A stretch of 64,000 nucleotides of DNA. Origin: SAR324 cluster bacterium. GTDB lineage: Bacteria; SAR324; NAC60-12. The translations under genes and the position numbers were made by a program. Shown one piece after another: positions 56,252 through 64,000 of this stretch. The notes below the pieces were generated by a model. It was not told the origin of the DNA. It did no database searches and saw nothing but the letters and a program-made list of their open reading frames with translations. Position 1 is the stretch's first letter. Every line of letters starts with the position of its first letter. The stretch covers positions 1-64,000 of the forward strand of contig JADFZZ010000016.1 of assembly GCA_015232315.1 (NCBI GenBank). Reading direction: 5' to 3'.

Positions 56252-57235
56252 CTATTCAGTTGGTAAGGATTCATCATACACGTGTGTCCACAACATTTCC
56301 GGCGGTGGAAGAGGACTCGTCTTTGCGGAATGGAAGGCCTCGTTGATTTCCTCTGTAATTTGGTTCACCATTGGCACCATATCATGCTCGTTTAATAAAC
56401 CTTCTGATCTGAGCTTGTTTTCATGCAGTTTCACCGGGCAACGCTCACGCCAGTTCTGCAATTCATTTTCTTTTCGATATCCCAATTCATCATCCCAAAA
56501 CGGACCACAATGTTCCAACCATCGAAAAGTTTTGAACTCCAGAAACATTGGGCCTTTTCCCTGTCGGATTTTTTCCACGGCATGGGCTGTCATCGAATAA
56601 ACTTCTTCCACATCATTCCCATCGCCCTGGTGGCTCTCAATACCGTGGGCCCTCGCAATTTCAAAAATTTCCCTTCCCGCAGGTTGCCTTACTTCCAGAG
56701 GTGAATACACGGAATAAAAATTATTTTCGCACAGAAACAAAACCGGCAGTTTTTTCAAAGCCGCAAAATTGAGGCTTTCATGAAACACACCTTCTTCAAT
56801 CGAACCATCTCCAAAGAATACCACTACCAGATGCGGTAATTGTTTCATGACCATTCCCCAAGCGGCACCAACTCCAATGGGAATGGTACTTCCCACAATC
56901 GGTACAGCCGCCAGCAATCCCGCATTCAGATCAATCAGATGCATGGAACCGCCTTTTCCATGTGCGCATCCGCTCACTTTGCCATAAAGTTCTCCGAGCA
57001 TCCGTTTAAGGTCGCCTCCTTTTGCCAGATAATGCGCGTGAGACCGATGAGCGCTCACCACTTGATCTTCCACTTTCAGATTAGCGCAGACTCCTGCCGC
57101 AACCGCTTCCTGTCCAATACACAAATGCACCGGACAGCGCATTTCCTGTTCAGGATATACTTCCGCAATTTTTTGCTCAATCATCCGAATTCGGAGCATT
57201 TCAAAATATAATTTTTTCCTGATTTCTGGTGTCAT
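56252..57235 (-). CDS. 2-oxoacid dehydrogenase E1 alpha-like subunit
   Basis: 327 residues. VHLCIGQEAVAAGVCA, SAHRSHAHYLAKGGD, the TPP motif GDGSIEEGVFHES ending CENNFYSVYSP, and FRWLEHCGPFWDDE near the C-terminus. Normal E1 alpha length. In this locus, with no E2, it could use TPP to transfer a two-carbon unit to a keto-sugar, or share the E2 at 41703. This is inference. The start lies within the end of the YfhO-like remnant frame. Confidence 0.87.
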   Translation of the reverse strand: MTPEIRKKLYFEMLRIRMIEQKIAEVYPEQEMRCPVHLCIGQEAVAAGVCANLKVEDQVVSAHRSHAHYLAKGGDLKRMLGELYGKVSGCAHGKGGSMHLIDLNAGLLAAVPIVGSTIPIGVGAAWGMVMKQLPHLVVVFFGDGSIEEGVFHESLNFAALKKLPVLFLCENNFYSVYSPLEVRQPAGREIFEIARAHGIESHQGDGNDVEEVYSMTAHAVEKIRQGKGPMFLEFKTFRWLEHCGPFWDDELGYRKENELQNWRERCPVKLHENKLRSEGLLNEHDMVPMVNQITEEINEAFHSAKTSPLPPPEMLWTHVYDESLPTE

Positions 57236-57531
57236 TATATACTCCTGTTAATTTTGTCAGTAAAGGATCACTGTATTGTTTGATTTTTTGAGTTCCCAAA
57301 TAGAACACAATCATCCCCCATCCTAAAGGGATTAATACTAATTGCGAATAAAACAACCATGGGTATGCACTTCTGAAGCGGAACGTAATGACATGTTCTC
57401 CCTCAGGGATCAATATTTTTTGCAACTTGAAAGCAGTTTTATTAATTTCGACGTCCGTTCCATCGATATAAAAGGCCCTTCCTGGATGATAATTGACATC
57501 AGGCCACATGTGGTTCCTGATAACATTTCCA
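57201..57531 (-). pseudogene. Remnant of a second YfhO-like gene, C-terminal end only
   Basis: A frame of about 110 codons directly after the YfhO-like stop. It reads WPDVNYHPGRAFYIDG and then a TM-rich tail, aligned with WSDSYHPGWKAYIDDQ and the tail of the intact neighbour. The first 600 or so residues are absent and no good start is present, so it is a truncated paralogue. It overlaps the start of the E1 alpha gene by 35 bases. Confidence 0.65.
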
Positions 57532-59736
57532 TCAAGTCAGATTGACGACTCCACTTTTTCTCCTCGAGTTAACATAAATGACAATGACTACCCCCATCCA
57601 GAAAATGATATTTTCAACTATTAACAAGTATTTAACCCTGGGTTTAAAAACAAATTCAACGGAATGATCGCCCGTGGGAACACGAAGTCCTTTGAAACCA
57701 TAATTCGCAACCAACACCTCTGTTTCTTGATCATCAATATAAGCTTTCCAACCAGGATGATAACTATCAGACCAGACCAGTAGTTGTTGACAAGACGTAT
57801 GAGTATTCATTGATAAACTATTAACCTGAAACTCCTTAATCTGGATGAGAGCATTCGTCATGCAATTTTTATCGACCATTGTTTCACCTAATTCAGAAAG
57901 TTTCTCCGTAGAACTTACAACATCCAGTTCTTCAGAATTTCCCGTCGTTTTTAACGCATCATCATGGTTGACTATTTTATAGTGGGGAGAAAATCTGATC
58001 ATCGGTTTAGAGACCCCAAAAACACGGTCCTTTTGTTGAGGATTCAAGGTTTGAATTAAATCATACTGTTTTTTCATCAACATAAAATTAGGTTCAGGAT
58101 CATAGACGAATTCTTTTTCTAATAGAGGGAATCCATTTCCCCATTGCTCGAAGGATTGTTTGAGCCGTTTAGTTCGGAACTCAGGAAAAATGATCGGTTG
58201 CCCCCATTCGATTTCCCTATATTTTTGTAGTTCTGTAGAGAGATCTGATTGTTGGTTCAAAGCCATCCCCCTTTGATAATGAATATTAAATGCTATAATA
58301 AATATACACAGAATCACTCCAAATCTCTGAAAATTGATAATGAACCGTCGGAGTATAATTAGAAGAGTGAGGATCAATAAAATAATATAGGTAGAATTAA
58401 TCGAGTTCCATGGAGTACAGAATAAAAGAATGGCAAATAATCCATAACCGATGCTATGTACCAAGGGCCATGTTCCTGAAAAAAAACAGCGAATTCCATA
58501 ACCTGAAAGAACTAACACAAAAATTACGACAAAATCATAATACACTCCGGTATAGAGTGCTTTTTGAAAAACGGGAAACAGTTCTCGATAAAAGATAATC
58601 AAAAACCAGGAGCGTTCACCTAGAAAAACAGAAGCGATGGTGATTAATCCGATTAAAACTGGAAATAAACGACTCCATCTTTGCACCTGAAAAAGTGATA
58701 TGATACCAAAATAAATTAATAATAATTGAGTACCAATCCTGCCTTGTTGAAACTGCAAAAAGTTGCTGTATTTATTGAAACTTTGCCCGCCTTGCGAGTT
58801 AACCAAATCCATCCAACCAAGTTGCTCTATGTTTCTGGAAATTCGGATCATGGAAGCAAACTCCGTTAAAAACACCTCCAAAAATGGAGTGATACTGACT
58901 AAAGTAAAAAAAGCGATAATAAGGATCCTCACTATATTCTTATTTCCAAGATTCAAGACTCTATTACGTAACTTGGGAAAAAAACTAGCTGAATTTGGTA
59001 AAATTAACTGAAAGAACCAGATTGTTATCATGGCGAATCCTAATGGCACAGAATAACAACCAGAGTAATGCAATAATAATATGGAGGACAAACAGAATTT
59101 CAAAAAAATATAATAGCTTGTATTTAACCAATAAAATTTCCATGAATAATAAATCATGAATAAAGATGGAATTAATATCACACAAAATACATAGTCGCCT
59201 CCGCCAAAACGCAATTCCCAAATGAATTGAACCGTCAACAAACCAACAGTAAACGGTGCTATAAAATCTAATTTATGCGGAACTTGTACTGAATCACATA
59301 TCACCAATAATCTTCCAATTTTATATATGGCTAGCGAAAATAAGGTTCCAAATACATATTTAAATTGAAAACCTGAATCAAGAAGAGATATGTTTTCTGT
59401 CAATTTGAGTATCTTTACTATCAAAACCCACATCCAATCCAACGGAGAGGGAAAAGAATTAAGGAGCAAATAATAATAAAATGGTTGTCCGTTTCCGACG
59501 AAAGGATTCCAAAGTGGGATGTGCAGATGCGTTAATTGATCAATTGAAAAAAAATAACGGATGAAGTCTTCAGCAGGTTCTTTAGTGACAAAAAAAACCT
59601 CTGAAGGATAAGAAATTATTAAAAATAGAAGGAACACAATGAATAGTTTAAGATCGCCTCTCGATAACCATCCTATAACTTGATCAATATTAGATGAGAT
59701 ACTATTCTTAAATCCTATGATTCGACTCAATTTCAT
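57532..59736 (-). CDS. YfhO-family polytopic membrane protein
   Basis: About 734 residues with roughly a dozen TM helices followed by a C-terminal beta domain and a last TM helix. NPFVGNGQPFYYY near the N-terminus and LLVWSDSYHPGWKAYID with VPTGDHSVEFVFKP near the C-terminus are family features. Relatives are thought to be lipid-linked sugar-dependent glycosyltransferases acting outside the inner membrane. ATG 59736 is chosen; a GTG at 59751 lies in the target duplication of the insertion sequence. The gene is very AT-rich. Confidence 0.8.
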   Translation of the reverse strand: MKLSRIIGFKNSISSNIDQVIGWLSRGDLKLFIVFLLFLIISYPSEVFFVTKEPAEDFIRYFFSIDQLTHLHIPLWNPFVGNGQPFYYYLLLNSFPSPLDWMWVLIVKILKLTENISLLDSGFQFKYVFGTLFSLAIYKIGRLLVICDSVQVPHKLDFIAPFTVGLLTVQFIWELRFGGGDYVFCVILIPSLFMIYYSWKFYWLNTSYYIFLKFCLSSILLLHYSGCYSVPLGFAMITIWFFQLILPNSASFFPKLRNRVLNLGNKNIVRILIIAFFTLVSITPFLEVFLTEFASMIRISRNIEQLGWMDLVNSQGGQSFNKYSNFLQFQQGRIGTQLLLIYFGIISLFQVQRWSRLFPVLIGLITIASVFLGERSWFLIIFYRELFPVFQKALYTGVYYDFVVIFVLVLSGYGIRCFFSGTWPLVHSIGYGLFAILLFCTPWNSINSTYIILLILTLLIILRRFIINFQRFGVILCIFIIAFNIHYQRGMALNQQSDLSTELQKYREIEWGQPIIFPEFRTKRLKQSFEQWGNGFPLLEKEFVYDPEPNFMLMKKQYDLIQTLNPQQKDRVFGVSKPMIRFSPHYKIVNHDDALKTTGNSEELDVVSSTEKLSELGETMVDKNCMTNALIQIKEFQVNSLSMNTHTSCQQLLVWSDSYHPGWKAYIDDQETEVLVANYGFKGLRVPTGDHSVEFVFKPRVKYLLIVENIIFWMGVVIVIYVNSRRKSGVVNLT

Positions 59737-59867
59737 AAAGGTATTGTACACTCTGGACTTTGAACATTTTGGTTAAAATTTATAAAGAATGAGGAAGAGA
59801 CTTAAACAAGTATCGCGTATATAAATGAAGTAACGACACAAACATTTATATAAGCTTGTTATGTTTT

Positions 59868-60025
59868 CTGGACTTTGAACATTTTGGTAATTTTTTTGCT
59901 AAATCCAAAATCACATTTTTTCAAACTATTGAATTTTTTATGTTTTATGAATTGTGCCATTTTCATTACCCAAATCATCAATCATAGTTATTTCAATAAG
60001 TTACAGAACAATGTTCAAAGTCCAG
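59868..60025. mobile_element. 158-bp MITE-like element nested in the insertion sequence
   Basis: Ends CTGGACTTTGAACATT (59868-59883) and its inverse AATGTTCAAAGTCCAG (60010-60025), the same as the IS termini. TATGTTTT repeats on both sides (59860-59867 and 60026-60033), and that duplicated site contains the ATG of the transposase gene. It has no ORF. It looks like a non-autonomous derivative mobilised by a related transposase. Confidence 0.72.
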
Positions 60026-60026
60026 T

Positions 60027-61372
60027 ATGTTTTCTCTTCCCAATGAGTTTTTAATCTATTTAGATGCATTTCGACCAGTTTTTTCTGTACCAGTACGGGG
60101 ATTAGCCCAAACATTGGTAATGGGCACGATACTTTGTCAAGGCGATAGAACGGTTGCCTCAGCACTTCGATCTATTGGTTTGGAAAATGATCCAAAATTT
60201 CGTAATTATCACAGCGTTCTCAGTCGAGATCGTTGGTCGTCCCTGTCAATCGCCAAAATTTTGTTTGGTCTGATAGTGAGAGCTTTTGTTCCTCCCAACG
60301 CATTCATTACGATTGGAATAGATGAAACACTGGAACGTCGCAGTGGTAAAAAAATCAAAGTCAAAGGCCGGTATCGAGACGCGGTTCGCTCCAAAGGCAA
60401 TCATGTGGTAACCTGTCTTGGGCTGGAATGGCTTTGTTTAATGTTGATTGTTCCAATTCCCTAGAGTTCCCGTCCCTGGGCGCTTCCCTTCTGGACGATT
60501 CTTCAGCCTTCGAAAAAAGCCAATTAAAAAGCGGGAAAAGACCATCGGACGTCCATTGACTGGACGATTCGAGCTTTAAGAGTCATCCGTCGTTGGGAAC
60601 CAGCTTGTGGCATCCTCCTCCTGGTTGATGGCGGCTTTTCCAGTTTCGAGTTGCTGGAAGAATGTTGTCGCTTGCACATCTCTATAATCTACCGCTTGCG
60701 GATTGATGCCAAATTGTATGAATTTCCTCCAGAGCCCGTCCCGGGCAAAAGGGGGCCTAAACCAAAGAAGGGAGCACTCCGTCCTTCGTTGAGTACGTTA
60801 GCCAAAGATGATCAGCAGCCCTGGAAAAAGGCCACGCTTGCATGGTATCAAGTCGGGGAAAAGAACATTTCTTATATTTCAGGCGTTGCTTTGATGTATA
60901 AAGCCAATCACATCCCCATTGCCGTCAAATGGGTATTGGTTCGAGTCGAGGGAAAGAAAAATCCCCAAGCTTTTTTAGCAATAATGTTGAGCTTGAGGCT
61001 CTCGACATTCTCCAGCGCTACATGACGCGTTGGAATGTTGAGGTCACTTTTGAAGAAGCACGGGCTCATTTGGGCGTTGAAACTCAAAGACAGTGGTCTG
61101 ATTTAGCGATTGTTCGTACAACCCCCTGTTTGTTTGGACTGTTTTCTCTCATTTGCTGCGCCACAATCGAGTTTTACCGCAAAGGAGAACTTACTCCAAA
61201 AGGGAGTGCCTGGTACAAAAAGACTGAAATCACCTTTTCGGACCTAATCGCTGTAATGCGCCGAAAAAACTGGGGTAGCAAATATTTCAACTCCGAAAAA
61301 ACCACCGAACAAACGTTATTTTCCCAGGATGATCTACAGGTCTTGATTCATCAGCTACTCAATGTGGCTTAA
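60027..61372 (+). pseudogene. DDE transposase with two stop codons and a frameshift
   Basis: Reads in three pieces. Up to 60464: ITIGIDETLERRSGKKI with the first catalytic Asp, ended by TAG 60462-60464 where a Trp codon is likely. The same frame continues past a TAA near 60525 to LLVDGGFSSFELLEEC with the second Asp. A one-base shift near 60975-61000 moves the rest to another frame with YMTRWNVEVTFEEAR, a Y-x2-R-x3-E motif of the IS4 type. The start ATG 60027 is at the edge of the nested MITE. The protein cannot be made in full. Confidence 0.87.
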
Positions 61373-61418
61373 TTCTTTCAAAATGTTCAAAATCCAGGTA
61401 CACTGTCAGATTGGTTAA

Positions 61419-63275
61419 TTATAACTGATTAAACCACGTCAAATTTACGAATCGGTGATTAATAAAAATCTTGTTATACATAAAATCAAAATAGTAATAT
61501 AATAGACAAATATTAATAAAAAGTAAGATTGCGAATTCAATGCTATTTTGTTCAAATATCGGCCATTCTTTATGTTGGTGTCCCAAAAATCTAATGCCAA
61601 AAGTTCCATTTGAGGGATCCAAATATAAACGGATTCGCATGAATTTCCAACAACACATCAAGAAGATGAATACTAATACCACGCAAGTATATAGAAATAT
61701 GCTTTGTAAGATCAATATGTCGGAAAGAAATGATGAATTTTTTCTGATCATCCATGAAGTCTGTTCTTGTGCCTCTGACAAACTCAGTGATTTTTTCCAA
61801 AACGCCAAATCCCCATAAAGTCCATTCAGTCCTGTTGTTGGAGCCAATCCTTTCGCCCAATAAAAAACATCCAAAGTGCGATCCAAAGCAGGAAGAAAAG
61901 GAACAACATTGGCTAATTCTACGGTTTGTCCATTGATGAGCCAAGTAACAGGAAGTTCCTGACCATTGATCAACAGTTTTAGAGTAGTATTCTCCCGATT
62001 ATAAATAAGTAGGAAATGATAGAAATGGTCAAATTGAAGCTCATAAGGAATATTAGCATGGCCCAATACACTGGAAATATGAAAGGAATGGGATTCTCGG
62101 TACCATAAACTAAAATAAGGAGTTCCCGGTTGTGCCGGATTACCAAGCCAGAAGATGTTTTTCAAGGAATCATCCTGAATATCTAAAGGTACTAGCCAAA
62201 AGCTCAGAGAAAAATCCTGATGAAAATCCAAATCCTTGGCTTTTGGAAGTTGCAAAAAACGAGCGTAAGAGAGCTCCATTCCGTAGTGACCAAAAGTTGG
62301 CATGACTGCGGAAGCAAAAATCTCTTCCGGATTTTCTTCCATCTTCGCCATGAGGGATGATTCTAGTGTGGAATGCGTATCATGATGCAGGGGATAGCTC
62401 CAAAGCAAATGATTCTGCCACGAAGACAATTGAAGTTGTGGTCGCCAAAGTTCCTCAGTGTAATCATTTATTGCGGACTGATTTTCAATCTGGCTCCAGG
62501 AATGTAAAGTTTGTATTTCTGCAGTCTCCAAAGCTCGACCCCACAAAATAACGCCGCCATAAATAGCTGAAAGGCTCGAGGATGGCGCATAACCTTGAGC
62601 GATCTGAAACACTGAGTGTAAAGGGGGAGATGGAGAAGGAGCAGAATTGTTTTCAAAAAACTGAAAGAGGATCTCCTTTCCATTTACAAACAATTTCAAG
62701 GTGCGTGATTCAGCCTGATAGGTGAGAGTGACTCGATAGAATTGTTCCTCCTGAATGACAAAGGGAATATTTGCTTTTCCCAATACGCTGGAAATATGCA
62801 GCTTTTCTGAACCAGATTGCGAACTATACCACATTGAAAAATAAGGAATACCTGGAGTGTTGGGGTTTCCGACCCATACAATATTTTTAAGTGCGGGATT
62901 GGTGAGGCTGGCAAAATCAGGAATGAACCAGAAACTGAGGGTAAGATTGGTTCTTAAGTCAAATTCTTCAGGATACGGAAACTTCAGGAAACGTATCGAC
63001 GAAAGCTGTATTCCTTGAAACATCGAACGTGACTGGAATGGTTGTGCCAGTTCTCCCGTCGATGGATTTAAACCCCTTCGCAAGGGATAATGCCACATTA
63101 ATTTTTCCGTTAAGTTAGGGATTTCCGATGATGTGGAAGATAATAATAATTCAGTTATAGGGGGAGGATTGGGATAAATGGACAGAGCGAGTTCCGTGTT
63201 ATAAAGAACGCTGGTCAAGCCCATTGCTAACAACAATACTACTAGTGCCATTTTTTTGGGGGAGTGTACCTTCAT
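61419..63275 (-). CDS. Two-LamG-domain membrane protein
   Basis: 618 residues. An N-terminal signal/anchor (KMALVVLLLAMGLTSVLY), then two concanavalin/LamG-like domains of about 190 residues that are clear duplicates: LTLSFWFIPD...NIVWVGNPNTPGIPYFSMWY and FSLSFWLVPL...NIFWLGNPAQPGTPYFSLWY; both contain ISSVLGxANIP. Two C-terminal TM helices follow (about 520-545 and 575-595). It probably binds glycan or displays on the outer face. Originally upstream of the YfhO-like gene in one operon. Confidence 0.75.
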   Translation of the reverse strand: MKVHSPKKMALVVLLLAMGLTSVLYNTELALSIYPNPPPITELLLSSTSSEIPNLTEKLMWHYPLRRGLNPSTGELAQPFQSRSMFQGIQLSSIRFLKFPYPEEFDLRTNLTLSFWFIPDFASLTNPALKNIVWVGNPNTPGIPYFSMWYSSQSGSEKLHISSVLGKANIPFVIQEEQFYRVTLTYQAESRTLKLFVNGKEILFQFFENNSAPSPSPPLHSVFQIAQGYAPSSSLSAIYGGVILWGRALETAEIQTLHSWSQIENQSAINDYTEELWRPQLQLSSWQNHLLWSYPLHHDTHSTLESSLMAKMEENPEEIFASAVMPTFGHYGMELSYARFLQLPKAKDLDFHQDFSLSFWLVPLDIQDDSLKNIFWLGNPAQPGTPYFSLWYRESHSFHISSVLGHANIPYELQFDHFYHFLLIYNRENTTLKLLINGQELPVTWLINGQTVELANVVPFLPALDRTLDVFYWAKGLAPTTGLNGLYGDLAFWKKSLSLSEAQEQTSWMIRKNSSFLSDILILQSIFLYTCVVLVFIFLMCCWKFMRIRLYLDPSNGTFGIRFLGHQHKEWPIFEQNSIEFAILLFINICLLYYYFDFMYNKIFINHRFVNLTWFNQL

Positions 63276-63352
63276 AATTGTTTTTTTGTCTGTTATCTTC
63301 TTGGGAAAGTTCTCACATGCGCTTATTGATTATTGGTAATGCGAATTAGGAG

Positions 63353-64000
63353 TTAAAAATTGGCTGTCAACAAAAACATAGCGGCTGCGATTTTTCCAAA
63401 AACATGAACCATTAAGCCTTGGGATGAGCGGACTTTAGAGGCAACTTGAATTCCTGTTTTTTCTTGAATCCAGTTAAACAGGGACTCAATGGGTTGCCGA
63501 ACCTGGCTCACCAAGGTGGAGAAGGCCGCTTGAAACAGAAAGAGATCCTTCTGACCTTTGGCCTTTTTGACCGGAGTATTCAAGGAAGCTCCTTGTTGAG
63601 CCAACAATTGGCTCAACGCTTCATTGATATAAGCTTTATCCGCGTAGACCGGTGTGTCATGGATATCTTCCGCAAGGGCTTTCAACACGTTGATATCCGC
63701 CTCACTCGCGGAAGTCATCCCCAGATAATCCGGTAAAGGGAGTTGTCCTTGGCGTCGAAAGGCTAAAATATGCAGTTTCACGCCATAATAATAGGTGTCC
63801 TTGGTGGAATTATAGCCTTTGTTGGCCAATTCCGGCGCGACCTTGGCTGTTCCGCTTCGTTGGGCTTTGGCCATCATAATCGGCATGGAGTCGATCAAAC
63901 GAATCATTTCCACCCCCTCCATTCGAGGAAAATCTTGCTGGATTTGATGGATGAGCGGAACAAACACCTCAGCGATACGGTTCAACCTCTGGATATAGGT
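63353..64000 (-). CDS. IS982-like transposase, cut by the window end
   Basis: At least 210 residues; the frame runs open through 64000, so the start is outside. IRLIDSMPIMMAKAQRS holds the first catalytic Asp, TYYYGVKLHI and VYADKAYIN the second, and RQPIESLFNWIQEKTGIQ the Glu motif; the pattern fits the IS982/DDE_Tnp_1_3 type. No nonsense codons are seen, so the visible part looks intact. The IS end between 63276 and 63352 was not identified. Confidence 0.8.
   Translation of the reverse strand, partial: TYIQRLNRIAEVFVPLIHQIQQDFPRMEGVEMIRLIDSMPIMMAKAQRSGTAKVAPELANKGYNSTKDTYYYGVKLHILAFRRQGQLPLPDYLGMTSASEADINVLKALAEDIHDTPVYADKAYINEALSQLLAQQGASLNTPVKKAKGQKDLFLFQAAFSTLVSQVRQPIESLFNWIQEKTGIQVASKVRSSQGLMVHVFGKIAAAMFLLTANF

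Larger units (their letters stand above)
59753..61397 (+). mobile_element. 1645-bp insertion sequence, inactive, with 7-bp target duplication
   Basis: Terminal inverted repeats CTGGACTTTGAACATTTTGG (59753-59772) and, reversed at 61378-61397, CTGGATTTTGAACATTTTGA: 18 of 20 match. GTACACT is directly repeated outside both ends (59746-59752 and 61398-61404). It carries one broken DDE transposase gene on the plus strand. Removing it rejoins the LamG-protein and YfhO-like genes with a 30-base gap. The transposase has IS4-like features; an IS701-type group is possible. Confidence 0.85.

Noticed and set aside
59868-61397. Alternative IS left end at 59868
   Set aside because: Flanks (TATGTTTT and GTACACTG) do not match, whereas 59753 gives the matching GTACACT duplication.

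Overview
The window is a piece of a Gram-negative bacterial chromosome. Outer-membrane features (TolC, a lipoprotein-anchored barrel, MMPL/RND exporter) and a large surface-polysaccharide locus support this. The mixture (FabY-type initiating ketosynthase, UGA-encoded GrdB-like selenoprotein, NHLM peptide export, MMPL plus DUF1302-like barrel) would suit a deltaproteobacterium-like or SAR324-like lineage, but nothing here fixes the taxonomy. The first 89 bases are an exact inverted copy of part of the kinase gene at 3495-3583, joined inside 23S rRNA. This looks like a contig-end or amplification chimera rather than biology.

Layout. 1-660: tail of an rRNA operon (23S 3' end, 5S, tRNA-Leu(CAA)). 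722-12144 (minus): Sfp-type phosphopantetheinyl transferase, a 1903-residue Ser/Thr kinase-ATPase-GAF-HATPase sensor, a selenoprotein read through an in-frame UGA with a recognisable SECIS hairpin, FabY, a membrane-anchored beta-propeller, and a cytidylate-kinase-like protein. 12681-15347: a sucrose/mannosylfructose-phosphate-synthase-like glycosyltransferase, tail to tail with a GH100-like invertase. 15722-20225 (plus): MMPL transporter and its lipoprotein/barrel partner. 20479-26692 (plus): GNAT, TolC, NHLM-type HlyD and NHLM-type peptidase-ABC transporter, a complete peptide export line without a visible substrate. A radical SAM/SPASM gene faces it.

28133-59736 (all minus) is a surface glycan locus of about 31 kb. 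It holds a CDP-glucose branch (RfbF, RfbG, 3,5-epimerase, reductase), glycosyltransferases, two TIGR04372-like transferases, a PglK/MsbA-like flippase, NodB deacetylase, hexapeptide acyltransferases, a second radical SAM enzyme and a YfhO-like membrane protein. Inside it lie two sets of 2-oxoacid-dehydrogenase-like genes. One is a tightly coupled operon (47265 to 38411) with an E1 alpha-beta fusion, an E2 that lacks the usual catalytic Asp and carries a C-terminal CxxC/CxxC tail, and a carrier protein fused to its own AcpS-type phosphopantetheinyl transferase. This set is the best candidate for an undescribed system: a 2-oxoacid-driven acyl-ACP supply for glycan decoration. The second set is a separate E1 alpha/E1 beta pair at 55187-57235.

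59753-61397 is a dead 1645-bp insertion sequence with a 7-bp target duplication. It has split what was a LamG-protein/YfhO operon, and it carries a nested 158-bp MITE-like element with the same terminal repeats. The window ends in a second, IS982-like transposase cut by the boundary.
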